From: JAGIBJ01 sp032119795
Lineage (GTDB): Bacteria > Actinomycetota > Thermoleophilia > Solirubrobacterales > Solirubrobacteraceae
Length of the DNA stretch: 64,000 nucleotides
Assembly (NCBI GenBank): GCA_032119795.1
Contig: JAUMFO010000031.1
Coordinates: forward strand, 124,001-188,000
Reading direction: 5' to 3'
Shown here: one piece after another, positions 17,101-25,809 of the stretch
Position numbering within the stretch: position 1 is the stretch's first letter
Layout of the letters: each line of letters opens with the position of its first letter
Made by a program: the position numbers and the translations under genes
Notes under the pieces: model-generated
What the model was told of the DNA's origin: nothing
Database searches by the model: none
The model's input: only the letters and a program-made list of their open reading frames with translations

Positions 17101-18468
17101 CGGCAGCCAGTTCAGCCACTTCCACTCGCGGGCACGCTCATGTGAGAGCGCCGCGACGATGACCACATCGCGGGGGCTCTGCAGCGTGGCGTGCTGCAGC
17201 AGAATCCACCGCGCCAGCCCGTCGACGGCCGCCGGGGTGCCGACCACGCCGATGGTCCCAACGTCGGTCGAGCGCACGATCACGGGGACGACCGGCGTGT
17301 CTTTGAACGACGCGATCTTCTGCTCGATCGGCTCCCGCAGTGCCGGGTCGCCGCCGTCGGCGAAAGCCACCGAGATGATCGAGGGCTGATCGGCGACGCC
17401 AAGGCGAACGTCGAGGAAGTCGCGGTCGGCGGGGCGTCGCTCCCAGAGGTTCGGGAGGTGGTCGAGCGCGCGAGCCGCAAGATCGGCCGCATGGGGCGCT
17501 GCAGCTCGGCGCTCGTGCTGTTCTTGCTCGCGGGCGTGGTCGAGCTGCCGGGTGAACTCGGTCGACGCCGTCTTGAACGTCTGGACCTGCTCGGCGTGTT
17601 CCTTCTTGCCCGAGCGTTTGGAGCCCATCGCCGAGCCGATCATCATGACCGGGCTGAACGCGCCCATCAGGAGCATCATCGGAGACTTCGTGACGAGGTA
17701 GATCACGACGCCCATCAGCAGCGGCACCATCGCCACGAAGAAGGGAATGCTGATCGTCCGGCTCGGCTGCGGCGGAGCGGCGAGGCGGATGACGGGCGGC
17801 TCGTAGCCACGCGACACACGCGGCGGGCGGTTGAAGTGGATGGTCGGCCCGCGGCGGGAACGGGCGCTGCCCACGGGGCGATCGGCGGAGGTCACCGCGA
17901 ACGTCGACCGCCCGGCCTCGATCGTCTCCGACTCCCGCAGCGCCCTGGGCGAGCGCGGAGCAAGGCCCGCGCCCTCGATGGCCGTCCCGTTGCTGGAGTC
18001 CAGGTCGGTGACGACCACCGCCCCGTCGCGGTCGACCTCAATGGAGAAGTGTGCGCGCGACAGCGAGGGATCCTCGATCGGCAGATCGGCCCTGGGATCT
18101 CGCCCGACCTCGTAGCGGCCAGGCGCGAGCCCGAGGCGAATGCCAGCCGCCGGCCCGCCGGTAGCCAAGAAGACGGTCGCCGGGGCGGTCGTGCCCAGGG
18201 GCGAGGCGACGCGCGCGCGAACGGGGCCGGCCAACGAGACCACGTCGCCGCTGCGAAGACCGCTCTCCGCCAGCAGATCGCCCGGGGCAAGTCGGCCCTG
18301 GCGATCGGTGAAGAGCACGCCGTGCGTCGGGACGGCTGCATGCGCGGCCAGTGCCTCGCAGAGCTCGGCGATCGTGACGGCCGAGTTGGCATCGACGCGG
18401 AGGTCGCGGTCACGATCGGGACCGCGCAGCGTGAGCTCCAGCCCGAGGCGTGTTGCGACGGTGCTCAT
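14116..18468 (-). CDS. EccC/EssC-like FtsK-SpoIIIE ATPase with N-terminal ubiquitin-like and FHA domains
   Basis: 1450 residues. Order: YukD-like beta-grasp domain (about 8-82, ending G-L-R-S-G-D-V-V-S-L); intact FHA domain (about 115-193: G-R-D 122-124, S-R-A-H 138-141, S-S-N-G-T 158-162) that should bind phosphothreonine; two transmembrane helices (about 242-281); then three P-loop ATPase modules with Walker A motifs near residues 666 (G-T-T-G-A-G-K-S), 984 (G-A-S-G-A-G-K-T) and 1266 (degenerate G-P-Y-R-S-G-R-S). Walker B of module 1 is I-V-I-D-E-F; modules 2 and 3 lack the Glu. This is the T7SS motor; FHA at the N-terminus recalls EssC. Stop region abuts the kinase gene (ATGA). Confidence 0.9.
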   Translation of the reverse strand: MSTVATRLGLELTLRGPDRDRDLRVDANSAVTIAELCEALAAHAAVPTHGVLFTDRQGRLAPGDLLAESGLRSGDVVSLAGPVRARVASPLGTTAPATVFLATGGPAAGIRLGLAPGRYEVGRDPRADLPIEDPSLSRAHFSIEVDRDGAVVVTDLDSSNGTAIEGAGLAPRSPRALRESETIEAGRSTFAVTSADRPVGSARSRRGPTIHFNRPPRVSRGYEPPVIRLAAPPQPSRTISIPFFVAMVPLLMGVVIYLVTKSPMMLLMGAFSPVMMIGSAMGSKRSGKKEHAEQVQTFKTASTEFTRQLDHAREQEQHERRAAAPHAADLAARALDHLPNLWERRPADRDFLDVRLGVADQPSIISVAFADGGDPALREPIEQKIASFKDTPVVPVIVRSTDVGTIGVVGTPAAVDGLARWILLQHATLQSPRDVVIVAALSHERAREWKWLNWLPHTHHPASPVEGDHIAVGEQDARDLLRTISTIAAERRNEPEQHGRARRRTSIMLLVDEDVAPEATVVDALLDGCGELDIVAVWLARESRHLPGGAGVIVETSSDRAVADVTWTATGRRAEGASIDAVSLALADAVARSLAPVEDTTAGGAAQSVPRSVPLVELLDLAEPTADRVASRWRTRAGDALDALVGVSADGPFSLDLRADGPHALVAGTTGAGKSELLQTLIAALAASHPPDRIAFLLVDYKGGAAFKDCALLPHCVGMVTDLDAHQVQRALISLNAELKRREHVLADAGARDLIELERRDPATAPPSLVIVIDEFATLAKEVPEFVDGVVDVAQRGRSLGVHLVLATQRPGNAVTDNIRANTSLRLALRVAGAPESDDVIGAPDAARLPRSIPGRALARRGPTELELFQAGYVGGLTNASTAAGRIEVADLVPEPTITTRGGTPVLDVTDLELLVTAINEATEQLAVRRPSSPWLPSLPDHLSLEDVPERATSGVGGTMLGLVDHPKVQQQVPLAINLAAEGNLLIFGASGAGKTTVLRSLGVALAQQHDPRELQLFGLDFAGLGLRSLEALPHCGTVISGDDEERVTRLVKLMRRTIEARSRRFATERVADLDAYNRLHPDEPLPRYVVLLDSYGGFTEAYERVDLGALVDAVPRIVADGRAAGVHLVITADRRAAVPTPIASLVASRLVLRMASDDEYQMLGMGKAAAAAVLPPGRGFTAEGLDVQIATLSGSTDPAVETRAIEALGERLSEETPHRGLVIDPLPEAVPVSSLSATDGPLTAPFALDDLDLATVDVSVADSHFVVIGPYRSGRSTALHTLATGLRASTPDLTVHLLAPRRSSLLDQEGWDTVSRGVEECETTIAELLDELLAEAAEPDAAPVLIVIDDAGELSESHVASSLEMIIKRGRDAHVRIVASLETGQARHYAAWIRELRKDGRGILLDPNLDLDGELLGARLPRRSNAVFPPGRGYVVIDGRVGLAQVAQA

Positions 18469-20489
18469 GTGCCGTACCCAGCCGCTTTGAGCCGCTTCAG
18501 GGCTTGGGCGAGCCTCTCTTCTTGCTCGCGGACGGCGGCGCGGGCGCGCCGGTAGCCGGTCGCGTCACGCTTGCCGGCGGCCTGGCCGAGGGCACTGAGC
18601 CAGGCTGCCTCGGCCGTCAGCGCGCGAGCCAGCGTGACGAAGAGCGCGGCCTCTTGCGGGCGTGCGTCGATGGCTTTGACGGCCGCGCTGGCCTTGCGGT
18701 GCGCGGCGGCGAGGGTACGGCTCGCTGAGGCCCGCTTCGCGATGCTCTTGGCGCGAAGCCCTGGGGCCGCGTTGGCCCGCGCGGTGCCGAGCGGCTTAAG
18801 CGCGGCGGCGAGTGCGGCGGCCACCTCGGCGTCTGCCCCAGGCGTCACAGGGGCTACGCCGGGCACCTTGAGCGTGGCTCCCACGGCGGCGCAGCCGGCG
18901 CCCAGTTCGGCGGCTGGCCCTTCGCAGGCCACCGCCGTCCAGCCCTTGGCGTCCGGCGCGAGCGCAACCCATAGGCCGTCACCGGTCTTGAGCTTGCCGG
19001 CGTACCGGACGACCGTCCGATCGCCGAGCTTGGCGGTCGTCGGCGTCGCCGCCAGTGCAAGGCGTTGGCGCGTCGCCTTTGGCAACGGGTCAAAGCCAGC
19101 AGCCGATTCCGGGAGCCGGCCGGCCACCAGCTTCACGCCGTCGGCGCGGCGCAACGTGACGGCCCCGTCGAGCTCGAGCCCTTCGATGCCGCTGGTCCCT
19201 GGCTTCCATGCGGCGTCATGGGTGACGGCCACGGCGGCGCTGCGTGCGGCGACCGGCTCGGGCGGCGACGGGGAGTGCCCAAGCAGGTAGCCCGCGACCG
19301 GCGCGGCCACGACGAGCAGCGCCAGAGCCGCATAGGCAGCCGGGCGCTTCCACCGACCTGAGTTCGCCGCCTGGTCGTCCTCCGGTGCCTCCTCGCTCGA
19401 GGGCCGACGCGAATCGGTGGTGGTGCGATCGCTTGGCGGAGCTGGCGCACCTGCGGCGGCAGCAGCGCCCGCGCTGGCTGGAGTGGCCTGCGGGGCCGGC
19501 GCACCGCGAGCTGGGACGGGCGTGGAGACAGGCGTCGGCGGCGGGACGGCCGGGGGCGTCCACACGAAGCGATCGGGCTGGGTGCCTGGTGCCGGCTCGC
19601 TCGTGGCCTCGGCCTCCGAATCGTCGACCGGCGGCGGGAAGCTCGGGGTGCGGTCCAGCTGGTCGGCCGGGGCAGCCGCCAGCGCCGCAGCGCACGCGTC
19701 GATCAGCCCCGTCGCCGTCGCGTAGCGCGCCGCCGGGTCTTTGGCCATGCCGCGTGCGAAGACGGCGTCCAGCTCCCGCGGCCCCGAGATGCCTCGCTCG
19801 CTGAGCGTCGGCGGCTCGGCAGACATGTGCGCGTGCATCAGCGCCGCGTCGGTGTCGCGCTGGTAGGGGTAGGCGCCCGTCAGTGCTTGGAAGAGCACGG
19901 CGGCGAGGGAGTAGATGTCGCTGGCGCCGCCGACGTCACGGCCCTCGATCTGCTCGGGGGCGACGTAGTTGAGGCTGCCGACGAAGTCGCCGTTGTGGGT
20001 GAGCCCGCCGTGGTCGGAGCCCTTCGTGATCCCGAAGTCCGCCAGGTAGGGGTGGCCGCCCCTGGTGAGCAGCATGTTCTGCGGCTTGATGTCTCGGTGC
20101 ACCAGGCCGGCCTCGTGCGCGGCATCCAGCGCCGACGCGATCGACCGCAGAATCCCGATGGCCGCGCGCCCGCTGAGCTCGCGCCGCTCGATGATGTCGG
20201 CGAGGCTCGGGCCGTCGACCAGGCGCATCGCGATGAACATCAGCCCGTTGGACTCCCCGGCCTCGTAGACCGGGATGATGTTCGGGTGATCGAGGGCGGC
20301 GGCGTGCCGGCCCTCTCGACGGAAGCGCTCGCGGAAGGTGCGGTTGCCGACGAGCGTGCTCGAGAGCACCTTCAGTGCCACCGGCCGGTCGAGCGAGGTT
20401 TGCGTGGCGCGGTAGACCACGCCCATGCCGCCCACGCCGGCGACCGCCTCCACGCGGTAGCCCGCGAGGGTGTCTCCTGCCTGCAGCAT
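18465..20489 (-). CDS. Membrane Ser/Thr protein kinase (PknB-like) of the T7SS operon
   Basis: 674 residues; the ATG at 20489 starts right at the kinase domain. All catalytic elements are present: G-V-G-G-M-G-V-V-Y, Lys40 (V-A-L-K), H-R-D-I-K-P-Q-N (131-138), D-F-G 151-153, A-P-E 177-179. A Pro-rich linker follows, then a transmembrane helix (about 381-405) and an extracellular domain ending in a helical region similar in style to the 11775 protein. Stop overlaps the start of the FHA-containing ATPase, so an obvious hypothesis is that this kinase writes the phosphothreonine marks read by that FHA domain. Confidence 0.85.
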   Translation of the reverse strand: MLQAGDTLAGYRVEAVAGVGGMGVVYRATQTSLDRPVALKVLSSTLVGNRTFRERFRREGRHAAALDHPNIIPVYEAGESNGLMFIAMRLVDGPSLADIIERRELSGRAAIGILRSIASALDAAHEAGLVHRDIKPQNMLLTRGGHPYLADFGITKGSDHGGLTHNGDFVGSLNYVAPEQIEGRDVGGASDIYSLAAVLFQALTGAYPYQRDTDAALMHAHMSAEPPTLSERGISGPRELDAVFARGMAKDPAARYATATGLIDACAAALAAAPADQLDRTPSFPPPVDDSEAEATSEPAPGTQPDRFVWTPPAVPPPTPVSTPVPARGAPAPQATPASAGAAAAAGAPAPPSDRTTTDSRRPSSEEAPEDDQAANSGRWKRPAAYAALALLVVAAPVAGYLLGHSPSPPEPVAARSAAVAVTHDAAWKPGTSGIEGLELDGAVTLRRADGVKLVAGRLPESAAGFDPLPKATRQRLALAATPTTAKLGDRTVVRYAGKLKTGDGLWVALAPDAKGWTAVACEGPAAELGAGCAAVGATLKVPGVAPVTPGADAEVAAALAAALKPLGTARANAAPGLRAKSIAKRASASRTLAAAHRKASAAVKAIDARPQEAALFVTLARALTAEAAWLSALGQAAGKRDATGYRRARAAVREQEERLAQALKRLKAAGYGT

Positions 20490-20493
20490 CAGA

Positions 20494-20874
20494 TCAGCAC
20501 AGGGGGCCGAAGCAGACGTCCCCGCCGCCACCGCCGCCCGAGGACTTCTTCGTCGGCGCGGGCGCAGACGGCCTCGGAGCCGATGCCGCTGGCGCCGAGC
20601 TCGCGGCGGGCGCACTCGGCGAGGCAACGACGGCGACCGCTGCCGCACTCGTCGTCGACGTGGCCTTCGGCTTCGGCTTGGGCTTGGCGGGCAGGTTGGG
20701 GAGTGCGGGCATCGAGCGCAGCGCCGGCACGTCGGCCGTCTGGACGGCGCTGACGGGCACCTCACGGCCCACCGGGGCGGGCGTTGGCGCCGAGCCACCT
20801 CCGGCAAGGAGGAACGCCACCACGAACAGCGTTAGGCTCGCAAGCCCTGCGCCCACCGCCACGCGACGCGTCAC
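20494..20874 (-). CDS. Small Pro/Ala-rich single-pass protein ahead of the kinase
   Basis: GTG start at 20874 puts a transmembrane or signal segment (about residues 5-25) at the N-terminus of a 126-residue protein; the rest is Pro/Ala/Lys-rich with a Gly run and a C-terminal C-F-G-P-L-C. Four bases separate it from each neighbour, so it is translated with the upstream RTX-like gene and the kinase. Unrecognised. The Cys pair at the end could form a disulphide or anchor. Confidence 0.55.
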   Translation of the reverse strand: MTRRVAVGAGLASLTLFVVAFLLAGGGSAPTPAPVGREVPVSAVQTADVPALRSMPALPNLPAKPKPKPKATSTTSAAAVAVVASPSAPAASSAPAASAPRPSAPAPTKKSSGGGGGGDVCFGPLC

Positions 20875-20878
20875 CGCG

Positions 20879-21799
20879 TCAGAACTCCCGAGCCACGCTG
20901 GTGCAGGCCGTGGCCTTGAGCACCTTGTAACGGAAGCGGCCGTCGATCTTGTAGACGACGCAGACCGGTGAGGCGTCGGGCTCACGGACGCCGAGCTCGA
21001 TCGTCTTGTTCTTGAGCTGTGCCGAGAGCTTGAACACGGCGACCTGGCCCTTGGACAGCTTCACGGAGTCCTCGGAGATCATCAGCTTCGGGGTCTTCTT
21101 TTTGCCGCACGTCAGGCAGACGAGCTTGAGCGACGACTTACTCTCGATCGTCGAGACGATGAGCTTGCGCTTGGGGCCGTTGAGCGTGAGGCCAGGCGTG
21201 CTCGTGATCTGTGGCCGGGAGATGCTCTCGCAGTCGCCGGCGACGACGTCTTCGCGATCGATCGTCGCCGTATCGAGGCCAGGGCCGCATTCGATCACGT
21301 CGACCTCGCTGTCGCGGGCGAAGATCACGTCGTCGCCCTCGCCACCAAAGAGGGCGTCGGGCCCGGGGCCGCCGGTGAGCCGGTCGGCGCCGATCCCACC
21401 GTCGAGCGTGTTCGCCGACGGGCTGCCGGTGAGGCGGTCGTCGCCGTTGCCGCCGAAGAGGTCCTCGACGTCGAGGCCGACGTTGTCTCCCTCGCCAGCC
21501 GCGCCGTCATTGGCGACGCCGTCGATCGTCACGTCGACCGGGGTCCCACCGGAGTAGGAGACGGCGTCGCTGCCTTCGTTGCCGCTGAAGGAGTCCGCGC
21601 CGGGGCCACCGTCGAATTCGTCGTCGCCACCGGCGCCGCTCAGCGTGTCGTTGCCCGCGCGCCCGTAGAAGGACTCGGCGGCGGCCGTGCCCGTCAGGAC
21701 GTCGTTTCCGTCGGTCCCGGTGACGACCAAGCCGTCGGCGACGGCCGTCGACGCCATGAGGATCGACGCCACCAGCGCAACCGAGAATCGTGTTCGCAT
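20879..21799 (-). CDS. Secreted protein with hemolysin-type (RTX) calcium-binding repeats
   Basis: 306 residues; ATG at 21799 gives a clear signal peptide (M-R-T-R-F-S then hydrophobic to A-V-A-D). Residues about 25-165 contain repeated G-x-G-x-D-x-U units (G-G-x-G-x-D) that fold into a calcium-binding beta-roll outside the cell, followed by a ~120-residue beta domain with two Cys pairs. No catalytic domain, so a structural or adhesive role is likelier than toxicity. Probably first gene of the run leading to the kinase. Confidence 0.8.
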   Translation of the reverse strand: MRTRFSVALVASILMASTAVADGLVVTGTDGNDVLTGTAAAESFYGRAGNDTLSGAGGDDEFDGGPGADSFSGNEGSDAVSYSGGTPVDVTIDGVANDGAAGEGDNVGLDVEDLFGGNGDDRLTGSPSANTLDGGIGADRLTGGPGPDALFGGEGDDVIFARDSEVDVIECGPGLDTATIDREDVVAGDCESISRPQITSTPGLTLNGPKRKLIVSTIESKSSLKLVCLTCGKKKTPKLMISEDSVKLSKGQVAVFKLSAQLKNKTIELGVREPDASPVCVVYKIDGRFRYKVLKATACTSVAREF

Positions 21800-21938
21800 G
21801 CCCAAGTGCATAGCGGGGCAGTATTCCTGATCCAGTGCACGGATAACACCACGCTCCGTGGAGTACACCATCGCCGGTGGCATTTCGGCCAGCTCACACC
21901 TGGTTTCACGCCGCACCGGAAGGCGGGCGACTGGACGC

Positions 21939-22727
21939 TTAGAGGGGCGCGACGAGGCTGCCGCTGAACGACGTGTCGGGGTCGTTCAGCACCGACCGGG
22001 TGACGTCTGCGGTGCCCTCTGGCGGCTCAACGTGGACGTTGACTTCGACCGTGTCCCCGCGTTCGAGCTGCATCAACCCGGTCACCGTCGCCTGCTGATA
22101 CCCGACGCTGTGCTCGTCGGTGCCGCGGACGTGCATCGAGCTGCGGCTCGAGATCAGCCGAATGAGCGTCCTCTGAGCGCCCTGGGTGACTCCGATGTAG
22201 CCCATCATCACCGACGCCTCAAAGCGGTAGTAGCCCGCCAGTGGGGCGGTAAAGAGGCTGGTCGCGGGGTTGAAGACATCCTCCGGATCGAAGTCCTCGG
22301 CGCCGAAGAGCACCTTCTGCGCAACGAGCGCCTTCGTGGACTGCAGCGCCACAGCGTGGGCGCGGAAGACCGTGCGGGAGGCGCTTCCACCGCCGGCCGG
22401 GCCCTCCGCCCCACGCGGTCCGCGCGGACCAGGCGTGCCGGCAGGCAGCACCGACGACGGGAACTTGCCGTTGCTGCCCAGCGGCAGGAGCTGCCCGGCC
22501 TTGGGTGTGCGCGACGCGGAGACGCCGTCGACCGTGTCGGCATTCAGCGCGCGCTTGACGGCCTTGGCGGCGTCGGCCGGCGTGATCCCGGAGACGGCGA
22601 TCAGCAGCGCCAACGACGCCACCACGAGGCTCAGGGTGCCGCGATCCAGGCGGCGACGGGTCGAGCGGGACGAGTCGACCGGTTCGGAGCGCGACTGATC
22701 GGAGCGGAGCGACTTCACCCGGCGCAA
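21939..22727 (-). CDS. Collagen-like protein with C1q/TNF-like C-terminal domain
   Basis: 262 residues. Basic N-terminus, signal/anchor (about 32-53), an N-A-D-T-V-D-G motif, a very short Gly-X-Y tract (G-T-P-G-P-R-G-P-R-G, about 97-110), then a ~140-residue jelly-roll-like domain starting F-T-A-P-L-A-G-Y-Y-R-F, the signature of C1q-like trimerisation domains. The TTG start is uncertain; GTG three codons on is possible. Likely trimeric surface protein. Confidence 0.75.
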   Translation of the reverse strand: MRRVKSLRSDQSRSEPVDSSRSTRRRLDRGTLSLVVASLALLIAVSGITPADAAKAVKRALNADTVDGVSASRTPKAGQLLPLGSNGKFPSSVLPAGTPGPRGPRGAEGPAGGGSASRTVFRAHAVALQSTKALVAQKVLFGAEDFDPEDVFNPATSLFTAPLAGYYRFEASVMMGYIGVTQGAQRTLIRLISSRSSMHVRGTDEHSVGYQQATVTGLMQLERGDTVEVNVHVEPPEGTADVTRSVLNDPDTSFSGSLVAPL

Positions 22728-22821
22728 GGTAGCAAGGAGGCGTAGAGGGGTTGGCCAGTTGCGACGGGCGTAGACCGACCAGCGTTCGTTGCGTCAAGGC
22801 CAGAACCGGAGTCTTTCGGAC

Positions 22822-22859
22822 AACGTTGACGCGAGCACTTTCGCCGCTGTGCGTACGTT
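22822..22859 (+). promoter_or_regulatory. AACGTT-box promoter of the 22887 WXG100-like operon
   Basis: AACGTT at 22822-22827 and TACGTT -10 at 22854-22859, centres 32 bp apart; about 27 bp before the start codon. Confidence 0.6.
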
Positions 22860-22886
22860 GGAAACCGCCCGAACGAGCGGTGAACC

Positions 22887-23201
22887 GTGAGCCAACTTTC
22901 TGTCGAGCCCGCCGAACTCGACTACATCGCCCGCCAAGCCATCAGCTTGTCGAACGACCTCCTCCAGACTCTGCGGAGCGCGATGTTTGCCGTCGCTCTC
23001 GGCGACGCAGCCGTCGCGGGAGCCCATAGCGAATTCGAGGCGAACTGGCACCGCAGCGTCGACCAGATCGCGCACAAGCTGACGTGCCTCGGTGAGCAGC
23101 TCCAGCTGGCCGCCTCGACGTACGCCGCGGACGAGTCTGGCATCGCGTCTAGCTTCTCAGGAACTACCGTCGGCAAGCCCGCCTTGGGAACGCCGAAATG
23201 A
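22887..23201 (+). CDS. WXG100-like partner of the first polymorphic effector
   Basis: 104 residues from GTG. Two long helices with no canonical W-x-G; Trp is in the second helix (A-N-W-H-R-S). Stop overlaps the effector start (ATGA), matching the pair 27018/25810, so it is best read as a dedicated helical partner forming a heterodimer with the N-terminus of the effector. Confidence 0.7.
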   Translation: MSQLSVEPAELDYIARQAISLSNDLLQTLRSAMFAVALGDAAVAGAHSEFEANWHRSVDQIAHKLTCLGEQLQLAASTYAADESGIASSFSGTTVGKPALGTPK

Positions 23202-24694
23202 CTTCGGTCGCCGACATCATCGGGGCCGAGGCCGCAGCCGGCCAGCCGGAGGCCGTCCGGCGCCAGGCCTCGCACTTGCGGGACCTCGCCGACACCACGG
23301 AAGCGATCCGTCGCCAGCTCGGCGATCTCACACCAACACGGTGGACCGGCGTCGCGGCGACCGCGTTTCACTCCAATCGGGACCGCGATCTCCCTGGGGA
23401 ACTCGCCAACCTCGGGGTCTCACTCGACCGTGGGGCCGCGGCCCTTTCGACTTGGGCCCACGAACTCGACGACCTCCAAGCACGAGCCCGCGAGATCGCG
23501 GCGCGTAAGGATCAAGCGATGCGCGCAGAACAGGCTGCTCGCGCGCAGGCGGCAACCGCACGACGCGAGGTTCAGCGGGCAGTCCGGCACCACGCGGCGT
23601 CGTTCGGAGACCCGGTCGCTTCAGCGAAGACTGCATCCAAGCTCGGAGCCGCGAAAGGCGCGTCGCATCGTGCCGACTCGGCCGCAAACGACGCGTCTCG
23701 CTCGCTCGCGACCGTGAACGGGCAGGCACAGGCACTCCGTGCCGAGCTCGACGTCAAAGCCAACCATCGAGCCCGCGAGTTGGGAGACGCCAGCGGACCG
23801 CCCAACCTCATGGCGATGCTCGCCGGCCTCACGGGCGCCGGCCTCGTCGCCGGGCTCGGGGTCCTCGGCTCGCGCCGCTGGTTTAAACATCTGGGAACCG
23901 GCGGAGGACGCGAGGGACGCACGCTGCTGAGGGCGCTCCTCGACGACCGCAATATCCAAACTGCTTTCAACTACATCGACCGAGGCTTTGACGCCGGGAA
24001 ACGCCTCGTCGGAACGACTATTGGCGCCCTCCAGAAGGCGCCGAAGGCCCTCCAAGGCACGGTGTGGAAAGCCGTCACGATCGCCGATCGTCACGCGGGA
24101 GGACTGTTTCGAGCCGCGCCGAAAATCCTCGGGCCCGTCGGTGCCGCCTACGGCGCATTCCAAACGTACTCAAACGTCGAGCGGCGTTTCAGCAAGGGTG
24201 ACTACGGTGGCGGCGTGGTTTCGGGGATCGGCACCGCGATCACGATCCACCCGGTGTTGGCACTTGGAGATTTCGTCACCGGTGGGTTCCTAGGGGCTGA
24301 CAAAGGCGTTGTCTCGGGGACCTATGGCTTCCTTGCCGACAGCGTCACCGATGCCGACTCGGCGACGCAGCGCGCCCACAACGGTGATTACGGGCCGGTG
24401 ATGTGGGGCGTCGAGCGAATCGGCACCGCAACAAGCGAGCCGCTCTACATCGCGATGGAGAGCTACCACCTCACCTACGACGTACTTACCGGGGACTCAA
24501 CCGCCGTCGATCGCGCACTCGACGGCCAGTACGGCGACGGTGTGCGACGGATCTCGGAGGTGGGCAACGACCTCGGCGGGGCCATCTACGACACCACGAG
24601 TGCGGCGGCCAAGGGTCTCGACACCACGCTGCAGGCGACCGGGCAGGCCTGGAACAGCGGCGTCGACTCCGTCCGCGGCTTCATGCGGTTCTAA
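23198..24694 (+). CDS. T7SS effector, LXG/WXG-type N-terminus with unknown C-terminal domain
   Basis: 498 residues, no signal peptide. Residues 1-110 share the module M-T-[ST]-V-A-D-[IL]-I-G-A and a W-T-G turn (about 50) with the 25810 effector; a coiled-coil stretch follows, then a hydrophobic Gly-rich helix (about 205-222). The C-terminal ~250 residues (Gly/Tyr/Asp-rich with repeated hydrophobic helices) match no family I recognise; hydrophobic pattern would allow a membrane-acting toxin. Co-transcribed with a helical partner upstream and an EspG/immunity-like gene downstream. Confidence 0.65.
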   Translation: MTSVADIIGAEAAAGQPEAVRRQASHLRDLADTTEAIRRQLGDLTPTRWTGVAATAFHSNRDRDLPGELANLGVSLDRGAAALSTWAHELDDLQARAREIAARKDQAMRAEQAARAQAATARREVQRAVRHHAASFGDPVASAKTASKLGAAKGASHRADSAANDASRSLATVNGQAQALRAELDVKANHRARELGDASGPPNLMAMLAGLTGAGLVAGLGVLGSRRWFKHLGTGGGREGRTLLRALLDDRNIQTAFNYIDRGFDAGKRLVGTTIGALQKAPKALQGTVWKAVTIADRHAGGLFRAAPKILGPVGAAYGAFQTYSNVERRFSKGDYGGGVVSGIGTAITIHPVLALGDFVTGGFLGADKGVVSGTYGFLADSVTDADSATQRAHNGDYGPVMWGVERIGTATSEPLYIAMESYHLTYDVLTGDSTAVDRALDGQYGDGVRRISEVGNDLGGAIYDTTSAAAKGLDTTLQATGQAWNSGVDSVRGFMRF

Positions 24695-24702
24695 GGAAGC
24701 TC

Positions 24703-25776
24703 ATGTCCCAACCTGTGGATACACGTCCGACAACGGAACCGCCCTTCATGCTCCAGCTCGATCCGATCGACGTCATGCTGCTGCCAACGGTGCTGCAACC
24801 TCCTTCCGAGCGCTCTCATTCGATCCACGGACTCGACGTCCAGTGGACCGAGGACGCAGCGCAGCTGGCGGCCGATCTCGCTGATGGGCAACCTGCGGCG
24901 CGCTTCGGCGCCTCCCTCCTCCGACCGACCCGAAAGGTGCAGCTCGGCGCCGTCGCAGCAGATGGCACCAGTGCGGTCCTGAACCTCCTTGGCACCGACG
25001 ACCTGCTCGTCTCCGGCCGGGTCGGCGACGATGGCGGAGTCATCATCGTGGCCGCGTCCTCGCTCGACGGATCCGCTGACATCCTGCAAGAACAACTCGT
25101 CGGCAACTGGATCGAACGGGCTCCGGCAGACTGCCGCCCCACCGAGGCGTGGTGGACTACCGCGTCGCTTGACGGGCATCGGGTGACGGGCGCAACGACC
25201 TGCGCCTTCTCCCTGATCCGCGACACGGACGAGACGGAGGTGGTTCTGAAGAACTCCGACCCCGACGCTGCGGTACTCGACGACGTCGCGAGCTGGCTAC
25301 GCCAGACCGCAGCGGCGGCATCGACGGGCGCGGCTCCGCCGCCCCGCCTCCTGCGCGAGGTCGCCGCCGACCCTGCGCTCTCACCCCTCTACGACACCAT
25401 TCGTGCCAACACATCCGTGGGGCTGCTGCTGACCTCAAGCGAGTTCGCCTCGACGCTGCTCAGTGGTCCCGCCGGTACCGCCCGCTTCGACGTGGACGCT
25501 GACGCCGACGACATGGCGTGTTCGATTTCCAACCGTGGACTCGTCGGCGAACTCATCGAAACGCTCTACGCGTTGGCCGAGTTCGGGACCGCGTTCTCGC
25601 TGGCCGGCGACTTCGGCGGGCGAAGTGCGAAATGGACGGTGTCGGAAGAAGCGGGTGACTGGCTGCTGAGCGACGCAAACGGCGTCCACCGCCGGGGGTC
25701 GACCGTCGATGAACTCGTCGGTGCAGTCGCCCAAGCAGTGGCGCACGAACTGGCCGCGCGCCCGTCAACGAACTAG
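24703..25776 (+). CDS. EspG-like chaperone or immunity protein for the 23198 effector
   Basis: 357 residues, soluble, ATG with AGGA 5-9 bases upstream and 8 bases after the effector stop. Alpha/beta composition with a repeated internal plan (two halves each with beta strands and helix). Placement directly after an effector fits either an ESX chaperone or the cognate immunity protein. No diagnostic motif; function is inferred from position only. Confidence 0.5.
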   Translation: MSQPVDTRPTTEPPFMLQLDPIDVMLLPTVLQPPSERSHSIHGLDVQWTEDAAQLAADLADGQPAARFGASLLRPTRKVQLGAVAADGTSAVLNLLGTDDLLVSGRVGDDGGVIIVAASSLDGSADILQEQLVGNWIERAPADCRPTEAWWTTASLDGHRVTGATTCAFSLIRDTDETEVVLKNSDPDAAVLDDVASWLRQTAAAASTGAAPPPRLLREVAADPALSPLYDTIRANTSVGLLLTSSEFASTLLSGPAGTARFDVDADADDMACSISNRGLVGELIETLYALAEFGTAFSLAGDFGGRSAKWTVSEEAGDWLLSDANGVHRRGSTVDELVGAVAQAVAHELAARPSTN

Positions 25777-25809
25777 CCGAGGTCGGGCGTCACGAAACGC
25801 CGCACGCCG

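Noticed and set aside
14392..17145. 917-codon frame opposite the EccC-like gene
   Set aside because: Antisense of a clear FtsK-type ATPase; Arg/Asp/His-rich with no domain. Long antisense frames are expected at this GC content.
17191..18555. 454-codon plus-strand frame over the Ubl-FHA part of EccC 1
   Set aside because: Same reason; the minus-strand frame has FHA residues and transmembrane helices.
20879..21799. RTX toxin
   Set aside because: Only calcium-binding repeats and a small beta domain; no toxin, lipase or protease domain and no type I secretion genes nearby.
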